Source of the DNA: Bacillus massilinigeriensis
GTDB taxonomy: Bacteria > Bacillota > Bacilli > Bacillales > Cytobacillaceae
DNA length: 64,000 nt
Assembly: GCF_900117315.1 (NCBI RefSeq)
Contig: NZ_LT630337.1
Span: forward strand, 3,171,601-3,235,600
Direction of reading: 5' to 3'
The notes beneath the pieces were generated by a model, which saw only the letters and a list, made by a program, of their open reading frames with translations, was not told the DNA's origin and did not search any database. The stretch's first letter is position 1. Every line of letters begins with the position of its first letter. A program made the translations under genes and the position numbers. Below, piece after piece: positions 48,356 through 57,262 of the stretch.

Positions 48356-50227
48356 CTATTGTAATTCATTTTGTATAACAACTTTGTTCTTCCCTGTTTC
48401 CTTGGCGATATATAAAGCTGTATCAGCTTTTTTAAATAGCCCCTGAAATGTATCACTACAATCTCTTGCCCAATAGGATACACCACAAGAAATGGTGACA
48501 TGTGGATTTGAATACTCTGCGACTGCATTTACCAATCGGTCTGCAATGGTTACTCCAAAATTTAATGGTGTGTTCGGAAGATAGATGGCAAGCTCTTCTC
48601 CTCCCCATCTTGAGCCGATATCGGTCTTTCTAATATGTCTCTTAATAATATTTGCTACTTGGATGAGGACTTCATCCCCAACCTGATGTCCATAAGTATC
48701 GTTTACAGCTTTAAAATTATCGATATCTATTAAAATAAAGGTTCCTTCTGCATCACTTTCCATCGATGAATGAATATTATTATCGAGGTAATTTCTTGAA
48801 TAAAGCTTTGTTAAGTGATCTGTTATGACCATTTTTTCTAATTCTTCTCTCAGCATAGCGTTGGTAAAGGCCAATGTTGAATGATGGATTAGCGACTGAA
48901 GTAGCTTAAAGTTATCAAAAGAAAAATGATAAGGTTCATGATGCATGACTAGAGCAAACCCATAGACTCCGGTCTGTACCATTGGAACAGCCATTATAGA
49001 TTTGTATTGAATTCGAACCTCTTCCTCCTTTAGGCTTAAGTCCCCAATGAACAATGAATCCTGTTCAGTTTCTAGTCTCTTTGTAATGTAATGAATGTAT
49101 TTTTTTGCATCCTCTGAATAAAAAAATTCGCTACTGCCTTTTAAAATCTTTGGTTCATATCGTTCCTCAGATATTAGAACAAATCCAACCACTTCTGCAT
49201 TGAAGGATTTAATAATTTGTTCTGACATAAATGTCATCGTTTCAGTTAAACGTAGATTGGAATTGAGGCGATGTGATGTTTCATTTATCAACTGTAGGTC
49301 GGTTACTAATCGTTTTGACTGCTGATATAGCTGAGCATTTTCTAATGCTGATCCTGCTGTATTTGCTAAGAGGGTAATAAATTCTACTTCATTTTCAGGA
49401 AACACTAGCGTATTTGGAGTGATGACTTGTAATACCCCATAGACACCTTGCTTACCCTTCAAAGGTGCATAGAGAACAGAACGCTTTTCTTGGATGGAAT
49501 CCTCGAATTGGATAGAGCCTGTCACATATGCTTGCATCGCTGCAAGATTTTCACTATCATATTCCAAATCCTTGATAGGTAAATTAGAATTGCTATTATT
49601 ATCATGAGATAACAATAAGTAATAGGTAAAAGTTGGATAGACTTCTTTTAAAGTATCAATGATTTCTCCTAAAACAACATCCATATTCATGGACGAGTGG
49701 AATTTTTCGGTCACACGAAACAGCTGTTTATATCTTTTCTCCTCTACAAGAACCTTTGATAGGTGCTTGATCCTTTTAATAAATTTACTGCATTCCACAG
49801 CCAATTCCAATAAAAGCTCGTCCTCTAAATTAGCCATAGAGTGATCATTTTTAAACACTAGGTAGCCTTGATAGGTACCTTCATTTACTAATGATAAAAC
49901 CAGGTCATATTGCTCAAAGCCTGAAATGGAGATAGGTGTGCGCATGATTGGATAGGAGTCGGCCATTTCATATAAATCAGCACAGGAAATAGAGGGTATT
50001 TTCGTACTCTTGTCCCGTTCTTTTTTTGTTGAGACCTCAGTGTATATTTTATTTGTAAAACTATTACAACTTAAAAGTGTAACCTCATTAGAGTGGGTTA
50101 GCTGTTGAATAGAAAAAATCATTTTTTCTAGCAATAGCTCATAGTTTAATAAGTCGTCATCTAAATTAATGAGATCTAGAAAATGACCTTTTAGTTTCTG
50201 TATAAGTTGGGCATTGTGAATTTCCAT
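48356..50227 (-). CDS. ytrP: GAF-GGDEF diguanylate cyclase
   Basis: Makes cyclic-di-GMP. 623 residues: an N-terminal sensory region with one or two GAF-like domains (about 180-300 and 320-460, LLANTAGSALENAQLYQQS is a GAF boundary helix) and a C-terminal GGDEF domain (~470-620). The active-site loop reads GGEEL and is intact; an I-site RKTD stands five residues before it, so product inhibition is expected. I favour the ATG at 50227 (AGGTGATGATAGGG upstream); the frame extends 16 codons more from a TTG. Synteny with B. subtilis ytrP. Confidence 0.9.
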   Translation of the reverse strand: MEIHNAQLIQKLKGHFLDLINLDDDLLNYELLLEKMIFSIQQLTHSNEVTLLSCNSFTNKIYTEVSTKKERDKSTKIPSISCADLYEMADSYPIMRTPISISGFEQYDLVLSLVNEGTYQGYLVFKNDHSMANLEDELLLELAVECSKFIKRIKHLSKVLVEEKRYKQLFRVTEKFHSSMNMDVVLGEIIDTLKEVYPTFTYYLLLSHDNNSNSNLPIKDLEYDSENLAAMQAYVTGSIQFEDSIQEKRSVLYAPLKGKQGVYGVLQVITPNTLVFPENEVEFITLLANTAGSALENAQLYQQSKRLVTDLQLINETSHRLNSNLRLTETMTFMSEQIIKSFNAEVVGFVLISEERYEPKILKGSSEFFYSEDAKKYIHYITKRLETEQDSLFIGDLSLKEEEVRIQYKSIMAVPMVQTGVYGFALVMHHEPYHFSFDNFKLLQSLIHHSTLAFTNAMLREELEKMVITDHLTKLYSRNYLDNNIHSSMESDAEGTFILIDIDNFKAVNDTYGHQVGDEVLIQVANIIKRHIRKTDIGSRWGGEELAIYLPNTPLNFGVTIADRLVNAVAEYSNPHVTISCGVSYWARDCSDTFQGLFKKADTALYIAKETGKNKVVIQNELQ

Positions 50228-50477
50228 CCCTATCATCACCTGTTTTATCTGTTTCAAAAGTTCATATATAAGCAACTTTATTTCATTTACATGTATTTTA
50301 TTATATAGTTTTCTTACTTATATTTCCTGAAAAAAATGTGAATATTACTGAAAAATAGCCATATTTTTCCATTATTTTCTAGTTATAGGTCTAAAGAATC
50401 AAAAAAACCGTATTCTTATTATATCATATGTATGTAATTAAAGTTTTATTATTTATCAATCTCACTTATTAAAGTTC

Positions 50478-50507
50478 TTGACTTTAACTAATAATCGATA
50501 ATATAAT
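50478..50507 (+). promoter_or_regulatory. sigma-A promoter of rpsD
   Basis: TTGACT (50478-50483), 18 bp spacer, TATAAT (50502-50507). Confidence 0.75.
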
Positions 50508-50514
50508 ATTCTTT

Positions 50515-51351
<837 letters not shown>

Positions 51352-51379
51352 TTAATATGCTTTGTAAATAGCATATTCA

Positions 51380-51424
51380 AAAACCCTAGAAACCTTGATA
51401 TATCAATGGTTCTAGGGTTTTTTG
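51380..51424 (+). terminator. terminator of rpsD
   Basis: Stem AAAACCCTAGAA / TTCTAGGGTTTT extended by the TTGATATATCAA palindrome and followed by TTT. Confidence 0.9.
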
Positions 51425-51523
51425 TTTGTATTCAGCTTTGTAGAATAATGTATTCTCCACCAACGATTCGGGGGAGGTTTTGGGGGACATTTTTAATTAA
51501 TTAGTGTGGACAGACGGAACATA

Positions 51524-51566
51524 AAACAAAAACCACAAGATGCTTTTCCACTTGTGGTTTTGTTTT
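51524..51566 (-). terminator. terminator of the toxin-antitoxin operon
   Basis: Stem AAAACCACAAG / CTTGTGGTTTT with an 11-base loop followed on the minus strand by TGTTTTATG; it overlaps the antitoxin stop codon. Confidence 0.85.
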
Positions 51567-52578
51567 AACTTAGACTTAGTTGCTCCGCATATTTATATGT
51601 TATTAATTCTCTGTCTCTTGTCTCTAACCAAGCCAACTCTTTATGACTCAGTTCAGATACAGATCTTGAATTATGAGGTTGAAGAAGTTTAGATATGATC
51701 TCTAATGTTTTTATTTCCTCTTCTGTAAATAATGACGAGTCAAAATCTTCAATTACAGTGAATAACTCTCCTTGACCATTTCCAAAGTCAATATATTCCC
51801 GATTAATTAACTTATCTTCATTTAATATCAAGGAAATTAACATATCATAGTTGTCAGGTACTGGACCCATCGGTAACTTGGCGTATTTCAGCCCTGTTAA
51901 AGATACAGTCCAATTTTTAAAGTGAAGGAAATCAGTGAACCAAAGATATTTCATTAATTTCACTTTATATACCTGTGAGTCTCTGTAAAGAAAGTATTTA
52001 ACCACATTAATTAGTTTCTCTAAATTAAATGTGGTAAAACCATTATATTCACATGGCTCAGTTATAAAAGAACTTTCTACCATAGTATATAAACTTTTGC
52101 TACTATGGTCGACTATCATTGTTTTAACTTTAGATTTAATTCGATCATATTCCTGTTTTGTTAAATTATCTTTGTTCCGTTCAATGATCTTCAACATATT
52201 TACTGGGTCTTGCAGTAAGACAAGTTCATTATTATGACTCTGACTCTGTAAAGCTCCAGTTTCATAACGGGACAATGTTGCGTGACTCCAGCCAAGAATT
52301 TTAGCCATTTGTCTTTGGCTTATGTCATACTTTTCGCGTATTTCTATTATTTCCTCTGGAAACAATAAGTTTTTTCTTTTTCTGTATTCATTATAAGCAT
52401 TTACGTAATTTTCATCTTCATTTTCCGGATCAAGAATAAGCTCTCCGCATTCATTACACTTATAATAATGTGAATCAATCGTTATTACTTCATTCTTAAC
52501 AGGGTAGTCCTCTTCGATGAAAATACTTTCAAATCCCCTCGTCTCTAAACATTCTGGACAGAAATGTTCAAATGCCAT
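51565..52578 (-). CDS. antitoxin: MqsA-like Zn/HTH domain fused to Panacea (DUF4065) domain
   Basis: 337 residues in two halves. The N-terminal part has two zinc knuckles (FCPEC near residue 6, KCNECGE near 41) followed by an XRE-type HTH (EIREKYDISQRQMAKILGWSHATLSRYETG, about 78-108), the MqsA layout. The C-terminal ~165 residues are a GepA/SocA-like Panacea domain (INVVKYFLYRD, KLMKYLWFTDFLHF, LTGLKYAKLPMGPVPDNYD), known to neutralise diverse toxins. It follows the small toxin gene by 17 bp. ATG at 52578 behind GGAGGTG; an upstream TTG overlaps that site. Likely represses its own promoter at 53025-53077. Confidence 0.85.
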   Translation of the reverse strand: MAFEHFCPECLETRGFESIFIEEDYPVKNEVITIDSHYYKCNECGELILDPENEDENYVNAYNEYRKRKNLLFPEEIIEIREKYDISQRQMAKILGWSHATLSRYETGALQSQSHNNELVLLQDPVNMLKIIERNKDNLTKQEYDRIKSKVKTMIVDHSSKSLYTMVESSFITEPCEYNGFTTFNLEKLINVVKYFLYRDSQVYKVKLMKYLWFTDFLHFKNWTVSLTGLKYAKLPMGPVPDNYDMLISLILNEDKLINREYIDFGNGQGELFTVIEDFDSSLFTEEEIKTLEIISKLLQPHNSRSVSELSHKELAWLETRDRELITYKYAEQLSLS

Positions 52579-52595
52579 AAAAAGCACCTCCAAGA

Positions 52596-52985
52596 CTAAT
52601 TTTCATCTGCATATGGGAAAGTTAGTTTTTCTTCTTCCAAATCTTCCTCGTGAAAGGAAATACACACGCATTGAGTAATTCCAAAAGGAATTACATGTAC
52701 TTTAATATAGATATCTAAACCTTCAATCTTCTTTCCAAAGGTCCAGACCGAACCTTTGCTGTTTCCACTACTACTTTTATTCTGTTCAGGACCTTTGCTG
52801 TAATTTTTATAGGTTAATGTCAAAATTTCTCGTTTAACATGAGATGGTAGCCAACCTAACTTGGTTAAGGTTGCCTTATTTTTATCCCTGTTTTTAAAAA
52901 TAAAATTTTTGCCTTGTTCGTGTTGTATACTTTCTTTAATTTTTAAAAGAATTGAGTTGACTTGTTGCTTAGAAGCTACATTCAA
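52596..52985 (-). CDS. MqsR-like toxin of a type II toxin-antitoxin pair
   Basis: 129 residues. The core GWLPSHVKREILTLTYKNYSKGPE then SVWTFGKKIEGLDIYIKVHVI and CVCISFHEED resembles MqsR/RelE-fold ribonuclease toxins (vWvFGK...vYIKl...cISFH pattern). It should cleave mRNA and halt growth when free. It starts at a TTG (52985) with AAGGTG and GGGTG upstream, which may keep translation low. First gene of the pair, with the antitoxin 17 bp downstream. Function is inferred from pattern and partner, not from a catalytic-residue match. Confidence 0.7.
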   Translation of the reverse strand: MNVASKQQVNSILLKIKESIQHEQGKNFIFKNRDKNKATLTKLGWLPSHVKREILTLTYKNYSKGPEQNKSSSGNSKGSVWTFGKKIEGLDIYIKVHVIPFGITQCVCISFHEEDLEEEKLTFPYADEN

Positions 52986-53362
52986 TACTAATTCACACCC
53001 TAGATCACCTTTCTATCTACATTTATAATATCCTGAACATTGCCGAACGTCAATCATTTTGTTATCATCCGATAACAGTAATATGTATTATTTCCACTAA
53101 AATTAATTATTAAACATTAAAAACCGCTCTTATATACCCATTAAGTGCATTTCTATTTTGTATAATTGCTAAATATACTTCTTAAATAGTAACAGATCAC
53201 GGACAGAGCAAAATGAGCCAAAATCACGGATAAAGAACCACTCCTTTTCCTCCACCATTGACTTTATTGCTAATGTCATGGAGTGATTTCCTCTGTAAAT
53301 ACATGAATATAAGTTTTGAAATTTGGAGATATTTACTAAAAATTACATATTTGGGGGTATAT
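52986..53362. other. divergent spacer between toxin operon and HNH gene
   Basis: AT-rich, no gene. Holds the toxin-antitoxin promoter/operator and, at 53195-53233, two copies of ATCACGGA spaced 27 bp apart (AGATCACGGACA, AATCACGGATAA), which look like the end of a decayed insertion element. Confidence 0.5.
53025..53077 (-). promoter_or_regulatory. promoter and operator of the toxin-antitoxin operon
   Basis: Minus-strand TTGACG (53048-53053), exact 17 bp spacer and TATTAT (53025-53030). Directly upstream lies the inverted repeat TGTTATC-ATCC-GATAACA (53060-53077), the likely binding site of the antitoxin HTH. Confidence 0.65.
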
Positions 53363-54733
53363 ATGGAAATTTTTTATTTGCCTGTTGAGTATTTAGATGC
53401 TAAGTGGAATATAAAACATAAATTAGTCAAGGAGTTTATTAATAATTTTAAAGATAAAAAGAAGAAGCTTCTTAATTGCAAACAAAGATTATCTTGGAAT
53501 ACTTCATTGATATTAGAGTTGCTTAATTTATTAAACTTATCTCCAGAAGAGAAAAACTTTACGTATATAAACTGGGGGTCATCATTTAATGTAAAATGTA
53601 TCATCCATGATCACACATTTAACACCAGTCTCGAATTAATCAGTAAAGGCCAAATTTGTTCCTTTTGTATATCAACTGTAAAAGGCTTTTCTCACGATGA
53701 GGCAGAAAAAAAAGCAACTAAATTTGGATATAAATTACTTGAACCATATAAAAGTTACCATGAAATACATCAGCTTAAATGTCCAAAAGGTCATAAAATA
53801 AATATGCCTTATGCATTAATTTTTCTAGGATGCTGCAAAAAATGTGGTGACGAAAGAAAAAGAAATAAACTTCGTTACCCTTTTAATGAGGTTGAAAAAT
53901 TATTTTCTGAATTGAAATCTCTCTACCCTAGTATTATGCTTTTAACAACAAAAACAGAGTATGAAAGTTATAAAGGAAAAAGTGAAAAATTTAAAATCAG
54001 ATATACATGTGTATATTGCGGAAAAGAAAAAAAGGGAAAATTACAAGATATTAAAGCTCATCATCTTATGCATAAGCATTGTTCAAGTGAGTTCATTAAT
54101 ATCGATCGTAGATTAACCTATCAAGAGGTTATAAAAAGATTTAAAATAAAAGGGCTATTGCTCATTACAACTGAGGAAAAATTCAATTTAGAATACAAAA
54201 ATAACTCATATAGGATTGAATGTAAATGTAAAAACTGCAGAATATATAGTGGCTTCAAACCAGTCAAGGATATACTTACCTCCGGCTGTCCAGTTTGTAA
54301 CTCAAATTATTACAATAAACCTAACCACCTCCTGCAACAGTGGTCAGATAAAATCAAAATCAACCAAAATTATACTTGCTTTAACTGTGGCTATTCTGGA
54401 TCCGGATCAGAAATGCACGCTCATCATCTCTATGCAAAAAAACACTTTCCTTTCTATGCCAATGAATTATGGTGTGGTATGGTATTATGTCCATATTGCC
54501 ATATACATAACACTTATGCATATCATAAATACGAAAAAATGCTTGAGGTAAAATCAACTCCGGGGATTTTTATAGACTGGATTAATAATTGGGGAGAAAG
54601 TTGTGAAAAAGAAAGCCACTGTATTCACTCTCTTAAAAATAGTAAAAAGTATTCTTGTCCAAAAGATGTTTCAACATATATTAATACTTTTCCTTTTAAC
54701 ATTTTTAATGAGGATCTATATTATTTAAATTAA
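53363..54733 (+). CDS. HNH endonuclease with serial zinc-binding (treble-clef-like) repeats
   Basis: 456 residues, very AT-rich codons and Lys-rich. At least four Cys/His clusters precede the nuclease: C79-H84...C99-C102; C140-x2-GH...C158-C161; C216-C219...H233-H234/C240; C287-C289-C292...C309-C312. The C-terminal HNH domain (about 334-390) has YTCFNCG, HAHHL, an Asn at 367 and LCPYCHIH, so the beta-beta-alpha metal site and structural zinc look complete. Repeats of this kind occur in homing-type and restriction-type nucleases. I start it at the ATG at 53363 behind GGGGG; 35 codons upstream stay open without support. No methylase partner is adjacent. Confidence 0.75.
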   Translation: MEIFYLPVEYLDAKWNIKHKLVKEFINNFKDKKKKLLNCKQRLSWNTSLILELLNLLNLSPEEKNFTYINWGSSFNVKCIIHDHTFNTSLELISKGQICSFCISTVKGFSHDEAEKKATKFGYKLLEPYKSYHEIHQLKCPKGHKINMPYALIFLGCCKKCGDERKRNKLRYPFNEVEKLFSELKSLYPSIMLLTTKTEYESYKGKSEKFKIRYTCVYCGKEKKGKLQDIKAHHLMHKHCSSEFINIDRRLTYQEVIKRFKIKGLLLITTEEKFNLEYKNNSYRIECKCKNCRIYSGFKPVKDILTSGCPVCNSNYYNKPNHLLQQWSDKIKINQNYTCFNCGYSGSGSEMHAHHLYAKKHFPFYANELWCGMVLCPYCHIHNTYAYHKYEKMLEVKSTPGIFIDWINNWGESCEKESHCIHSLKNSKKYSCPKDVSTYINTFPFNIFNEDLYYLN

Positions 54734-54924
54734 ATATAGATCTTCCCTGATTACAGACCATTATTATTTGCCACTATTGCCATCTTTTGTACCAGTCTTT
54801 GACAAGCAATTTCCAACGCTTTGCTTACTCCATACCAATAAAATGCACATCTAATTCATTATCTTGTAAGGAGGGGTAGCGTCAGGAAAATGCGGATTTA
54901 AACTGTATAGAATACCAAGTATAA

Positions 54925-54965
54925 AAAGCCTAATTCTCGGTGTTGTAGATTGAAAATTAGGCTTT
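54925..54965. terminator. hairpin downstream of HNH gene
   Basis: 11 bp stem AAAGCCTAATT/AATTAGGCTTT with a 19-base loop. The T-run is better on the minus strand (CTTTTTATA), so its owner is uncertain. Confidence 0.5.
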
Positions 54966-55130
54966 AGTTACTCATAAAAGCCACGATTGTGGAAAATCTT
55001 AACTATCTCTGATTGTGCTAACGTCTGTTACTTTAAGCACATCTCTTCGCTGCTTGAAATTAACATTTTACCCACAAATGACCAACTGAATTTTTCCAAC
55101 AGTATAACTTGGAAAAACAAGTGATAATTA

Positions 55131-55158
55131 AAAAAGCCACCGAATTTATTCGGTAGCC
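55131..55158 (-). terminator. terminator of the TIR gene
   Basis: Stem GCTACCGAAT/ATTCGGTGGC with a 2-base loop followed on the minus strand by six T. Confidence 0.85.
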
Positions 55159-55169
55159 AATTCTTCTTA

Positions 55170-56003
55170 TTATTTTATAAGTTTTTTTACATTTTCAACA
55201 ATATCATCAATTGTATTAATAGCTGAATTAAGGGCTAATTTACCTGCTAAGGAATAACTGTATTTTTTTACTTGGTCTGCTGTAACGTTGTGCCAAATAG
55301 GAAGTATCATTTGGTTTCCAGTTGAACTTTCCTTATTTAAAATTCCGTCAAGTTCATAATTGGTCCAATATTTCTCAATAAAACTTGGAGAAATAACCAC
55401 TATTCCATATTTGGAGTTTGCAAGTCCTTTATCGATTTCTTTTCTAATACTTTGCCCCCAGCCGATGTTGTCAGTGTCGTACCAGATGGTAACACCAGAT
55501 GCTTTTAACTCTTCCGCCAATTCTGAAACATAATTGTCTTTATCATTAGCCGAATGGGAAATAAAAACATCATATTCTTTAGTCTCTTCTAATTCATTAT
55601 TTTGCAAAGAAGTTATAATTTTCAAATCAGATTTTTGTTGGGCATGTAATTCTTTTACCATTTTTTCCTGTTGAGCATATATTTTTCCAGCTTCTTTTTG
55701 CTGTGTTTTACTTAGTTCCGTTAGTGTTTTATTTAGTTCCGTATTCTTTTTTGCTATTTCAGACATCAACTTTGCCTGTTCTTCCTTTGCTTTTTGAATT
55801 TTTATATTTTCACGTTCTATTTCTTTTAATTTGGAGGAAATTGTGGATGAATTCTTCGTTCTTTGTAACGCCGAGTTAGCACTGTTTATTTTCTTAATTG
55901 AGTTACTTTCTTCCTTTACAGCACCAGCTCGTTTACCTTCTAATCTACTTATATCTGTGTGCAGCCTTTTTATTTTTGATTCCAATAACGATATACTTGG
56001 CAT
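55170..56003 (-). CDS. coiled-coil TIR domain protein (predicted NADase, defence candidate)
   Basis: 277 residues. Residues 1-135 are charged, nearly all helical and heptad-like (three coiled-coil blocks, ~1-25, 55-95, 100-130). Residues 143-275 form a TIR domain: EYDVFISHSANDKD (box 1), VTIWYDTDNIGWGQSI (box 2 region), KYGIVVISPSFIEKYWTNYELDGIL with the predicted NADase glutamate at 217. Bacterial CC-TIR proteins deplete NAD+ or make signal nucleotides during phage defence, so this is a probable effector. Its own terminator follows; the gene is 206 bp after the HEPN-like gene on the same strand. ATG at 56003 behind TTGAGG. Confidence 0.85.
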   Translation of the reverse strand: MPSISLLESKIKRLHTDISRLEGKRAGAVKEESNSIKKINSANSALQRTKNSSTISSKLKEIERENIKIQKAKEEQAKLMSEIAKKNTELNKTLTELSKTQQKEAGKIYAQQEKMVKELHAQQKSDLKIITSLQNNELEETKEYDVFISHSANDKDNYVSELAEELKASGVTIWYDTDNIGWGQSIRKEIDKGLANSKYGIVVISPSFIEKYWTNYELDGILNKESSTGNQMILPIWHNVTADQVKKYSYSLAGKLALNSAINTIDDIVENVKKLIK

Positions 56004-56209
56004 AATATGAGCCTCAACCCTTTGTAAAAATTTATTCGCTGCGATAAAAAAGTCTTTGTTGTCTATAAATATCCTATCATTTTTTACTTCACTAGAAACA
56101 AAAAATCAATAGTGCATATAACTTGCATATTTTAAGCTCTTTAGTTTAGTTCCTTATTAGTTTTAAGCGCTCCAATTTTTGAACAAAGTCGTATTCTTAT
56201 TTATTATAA

Positions 56210-57262
56210 TTAATTTGTTATATATTTATTTGGTGCATCTTCATCAAAATTCCAAAGGTCTAAATTACCTAATATCAACCTTCTTACTAGCATTTGAACA
56301 TTATGGATGTCATAGGGATTTATATAAGAGATTACTTCATCAAATTTATGTCCGATAAAAAAGTTTCTTATGTAACTACAATAATGAATTGCATCATAAA
56401 TCTTCATCTCTTGATCATTCACTATTTCACCGTCATTCCATTTAGATTTAATTCCAAGTTTAGGTTTAATACTTTTATATAATTCACTGGGAGTACCTCT
56501 TATAAGCCAATTAATTGTTTCATATTCTTTTACACCTATACCAGAAAGTCTTTTAATAATATCCTCTTTAACGACTGAATTCCATTCGTCATTTTTAGTA
56601 AATCGTGGTTTTTTCTGACTTGAACGTATATCAAGACCTAACTCTTCTATTATAGAATAAGCACTTAAAAATGCATAGGCTGCTGAAACATGGTAAGTGT
56701 AACCTCTGTTTTCAACTGAAAATATTTGTCCGTGTATTGGTGAGGCAGAACGAGGTGTAAATGAATCTAATTGTAGACTAAATCTATATTTTTCTATACT
56801 GTATATCAGGTTTTTATTCTTCCAACTTCTTGCGGCAACGAGACATGCAAATAACATACTTTCATTAATCTCATTTTGCCTATAATTTTCATACAATATG
56901 AAATTATTTTTTATGTCATAAACAATTTTTGGACTTGGGTTATGGAAAATATCAGGATAGGCTAAAAGCCTTCCTCCATGTATTAAATTACTTATATTCT
57001 GAGCAATATCTTCATTTGGGGCGTAAACTATAAGTTCGACAGCGCTGTAATAATCTTTTCGTAATTTATTTAACTCATCGGTAGTTGGTTGATATTGTCT
57101 CATTAATGTACTTTGATTATTTTTATCTACCCAATTCAAATAACTAGGATCTTCTCTATAATCAAAAAGTATATCTTCTTGAATATCAATTTTTTTAATA
57201 AAATCTACATTCTTATCATTGAAAATGTTGTAAGTTGCATATCCAGTTATATCACTCCCCAT
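56210..57262 (-). CDS. unknown protein with C-terminal HEPN-like R-x5-H motif
   Basis: 350 residues, no signal peptide or membrane segment. The N-terminus (MGSDITGYATYNIF) resembles the MGxDIxGY opening of a small hypothetical family. The C-terminal half is helical, with AAYAFLSAYSIIEELGL (194-210) and DAIHYCSYIRNFFIGHKF (290-307). The R299-N-x4-H305 arrangement is typical of HEPN ribonucleases. ATG behind GGGGGGAG. It is upstream of, and co-oriented with, the TIR gene, so the two may be a functional pair. The HEPN call is by motif only; the middle part is unassigned. Confidence 0.65.
   Translation of the reverse strand: MGSDITGYATYNIFNDKNVDFIKKIDIQEDILFDYREDPSYLNWVDKNNQSTLMRQYQPTTDELNKLRKDYYSAVELIVYAPNEDIAQNISNLIHGGRLLAYPDIFHNPSPKIVYDIKNNFILYENYRQNEINESMLFACLVAARSWKNKNLIYSIEKYRFSLQLDSFTPRSASPIHGQIFSVENRGYTYHVSAAYAFLSAYSIIEELGLDIRSSQKKPRFTKNDEWNSVVKEDIIKRLSGIGVKEYETINWLIRGTPSELYKSIKPKLGIKSKWNDGEIVNDQEMKIYDAIHYCSYIRNFFIGHKFDEVISYINPYDIHNVQMLVRRLILGNLDLWNFDEDAPNKYITN

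Larger units (their letters stand above)
54734..55169. other. intergenic spacer after HNH gene
   Basis: No convincing gene. Three hairpins are present: 54925-54965, TTTTTCCAA/TTGGAAAAA at 55092-55118, and the TIR-gene terminator at 55131-55158. AAGGAGGGG near 54870 precedes only a 3-codon frame and may be a remnant of a lost gene. Confidence 0.6.

Noticed and set aside
53363-54733. HNH protein as an IscB or Cas9-like RNA-guided nuclease
   Set aside because: No RuvC motifs or bridge helix can be seen; the N-terminal part is zinc repeats.
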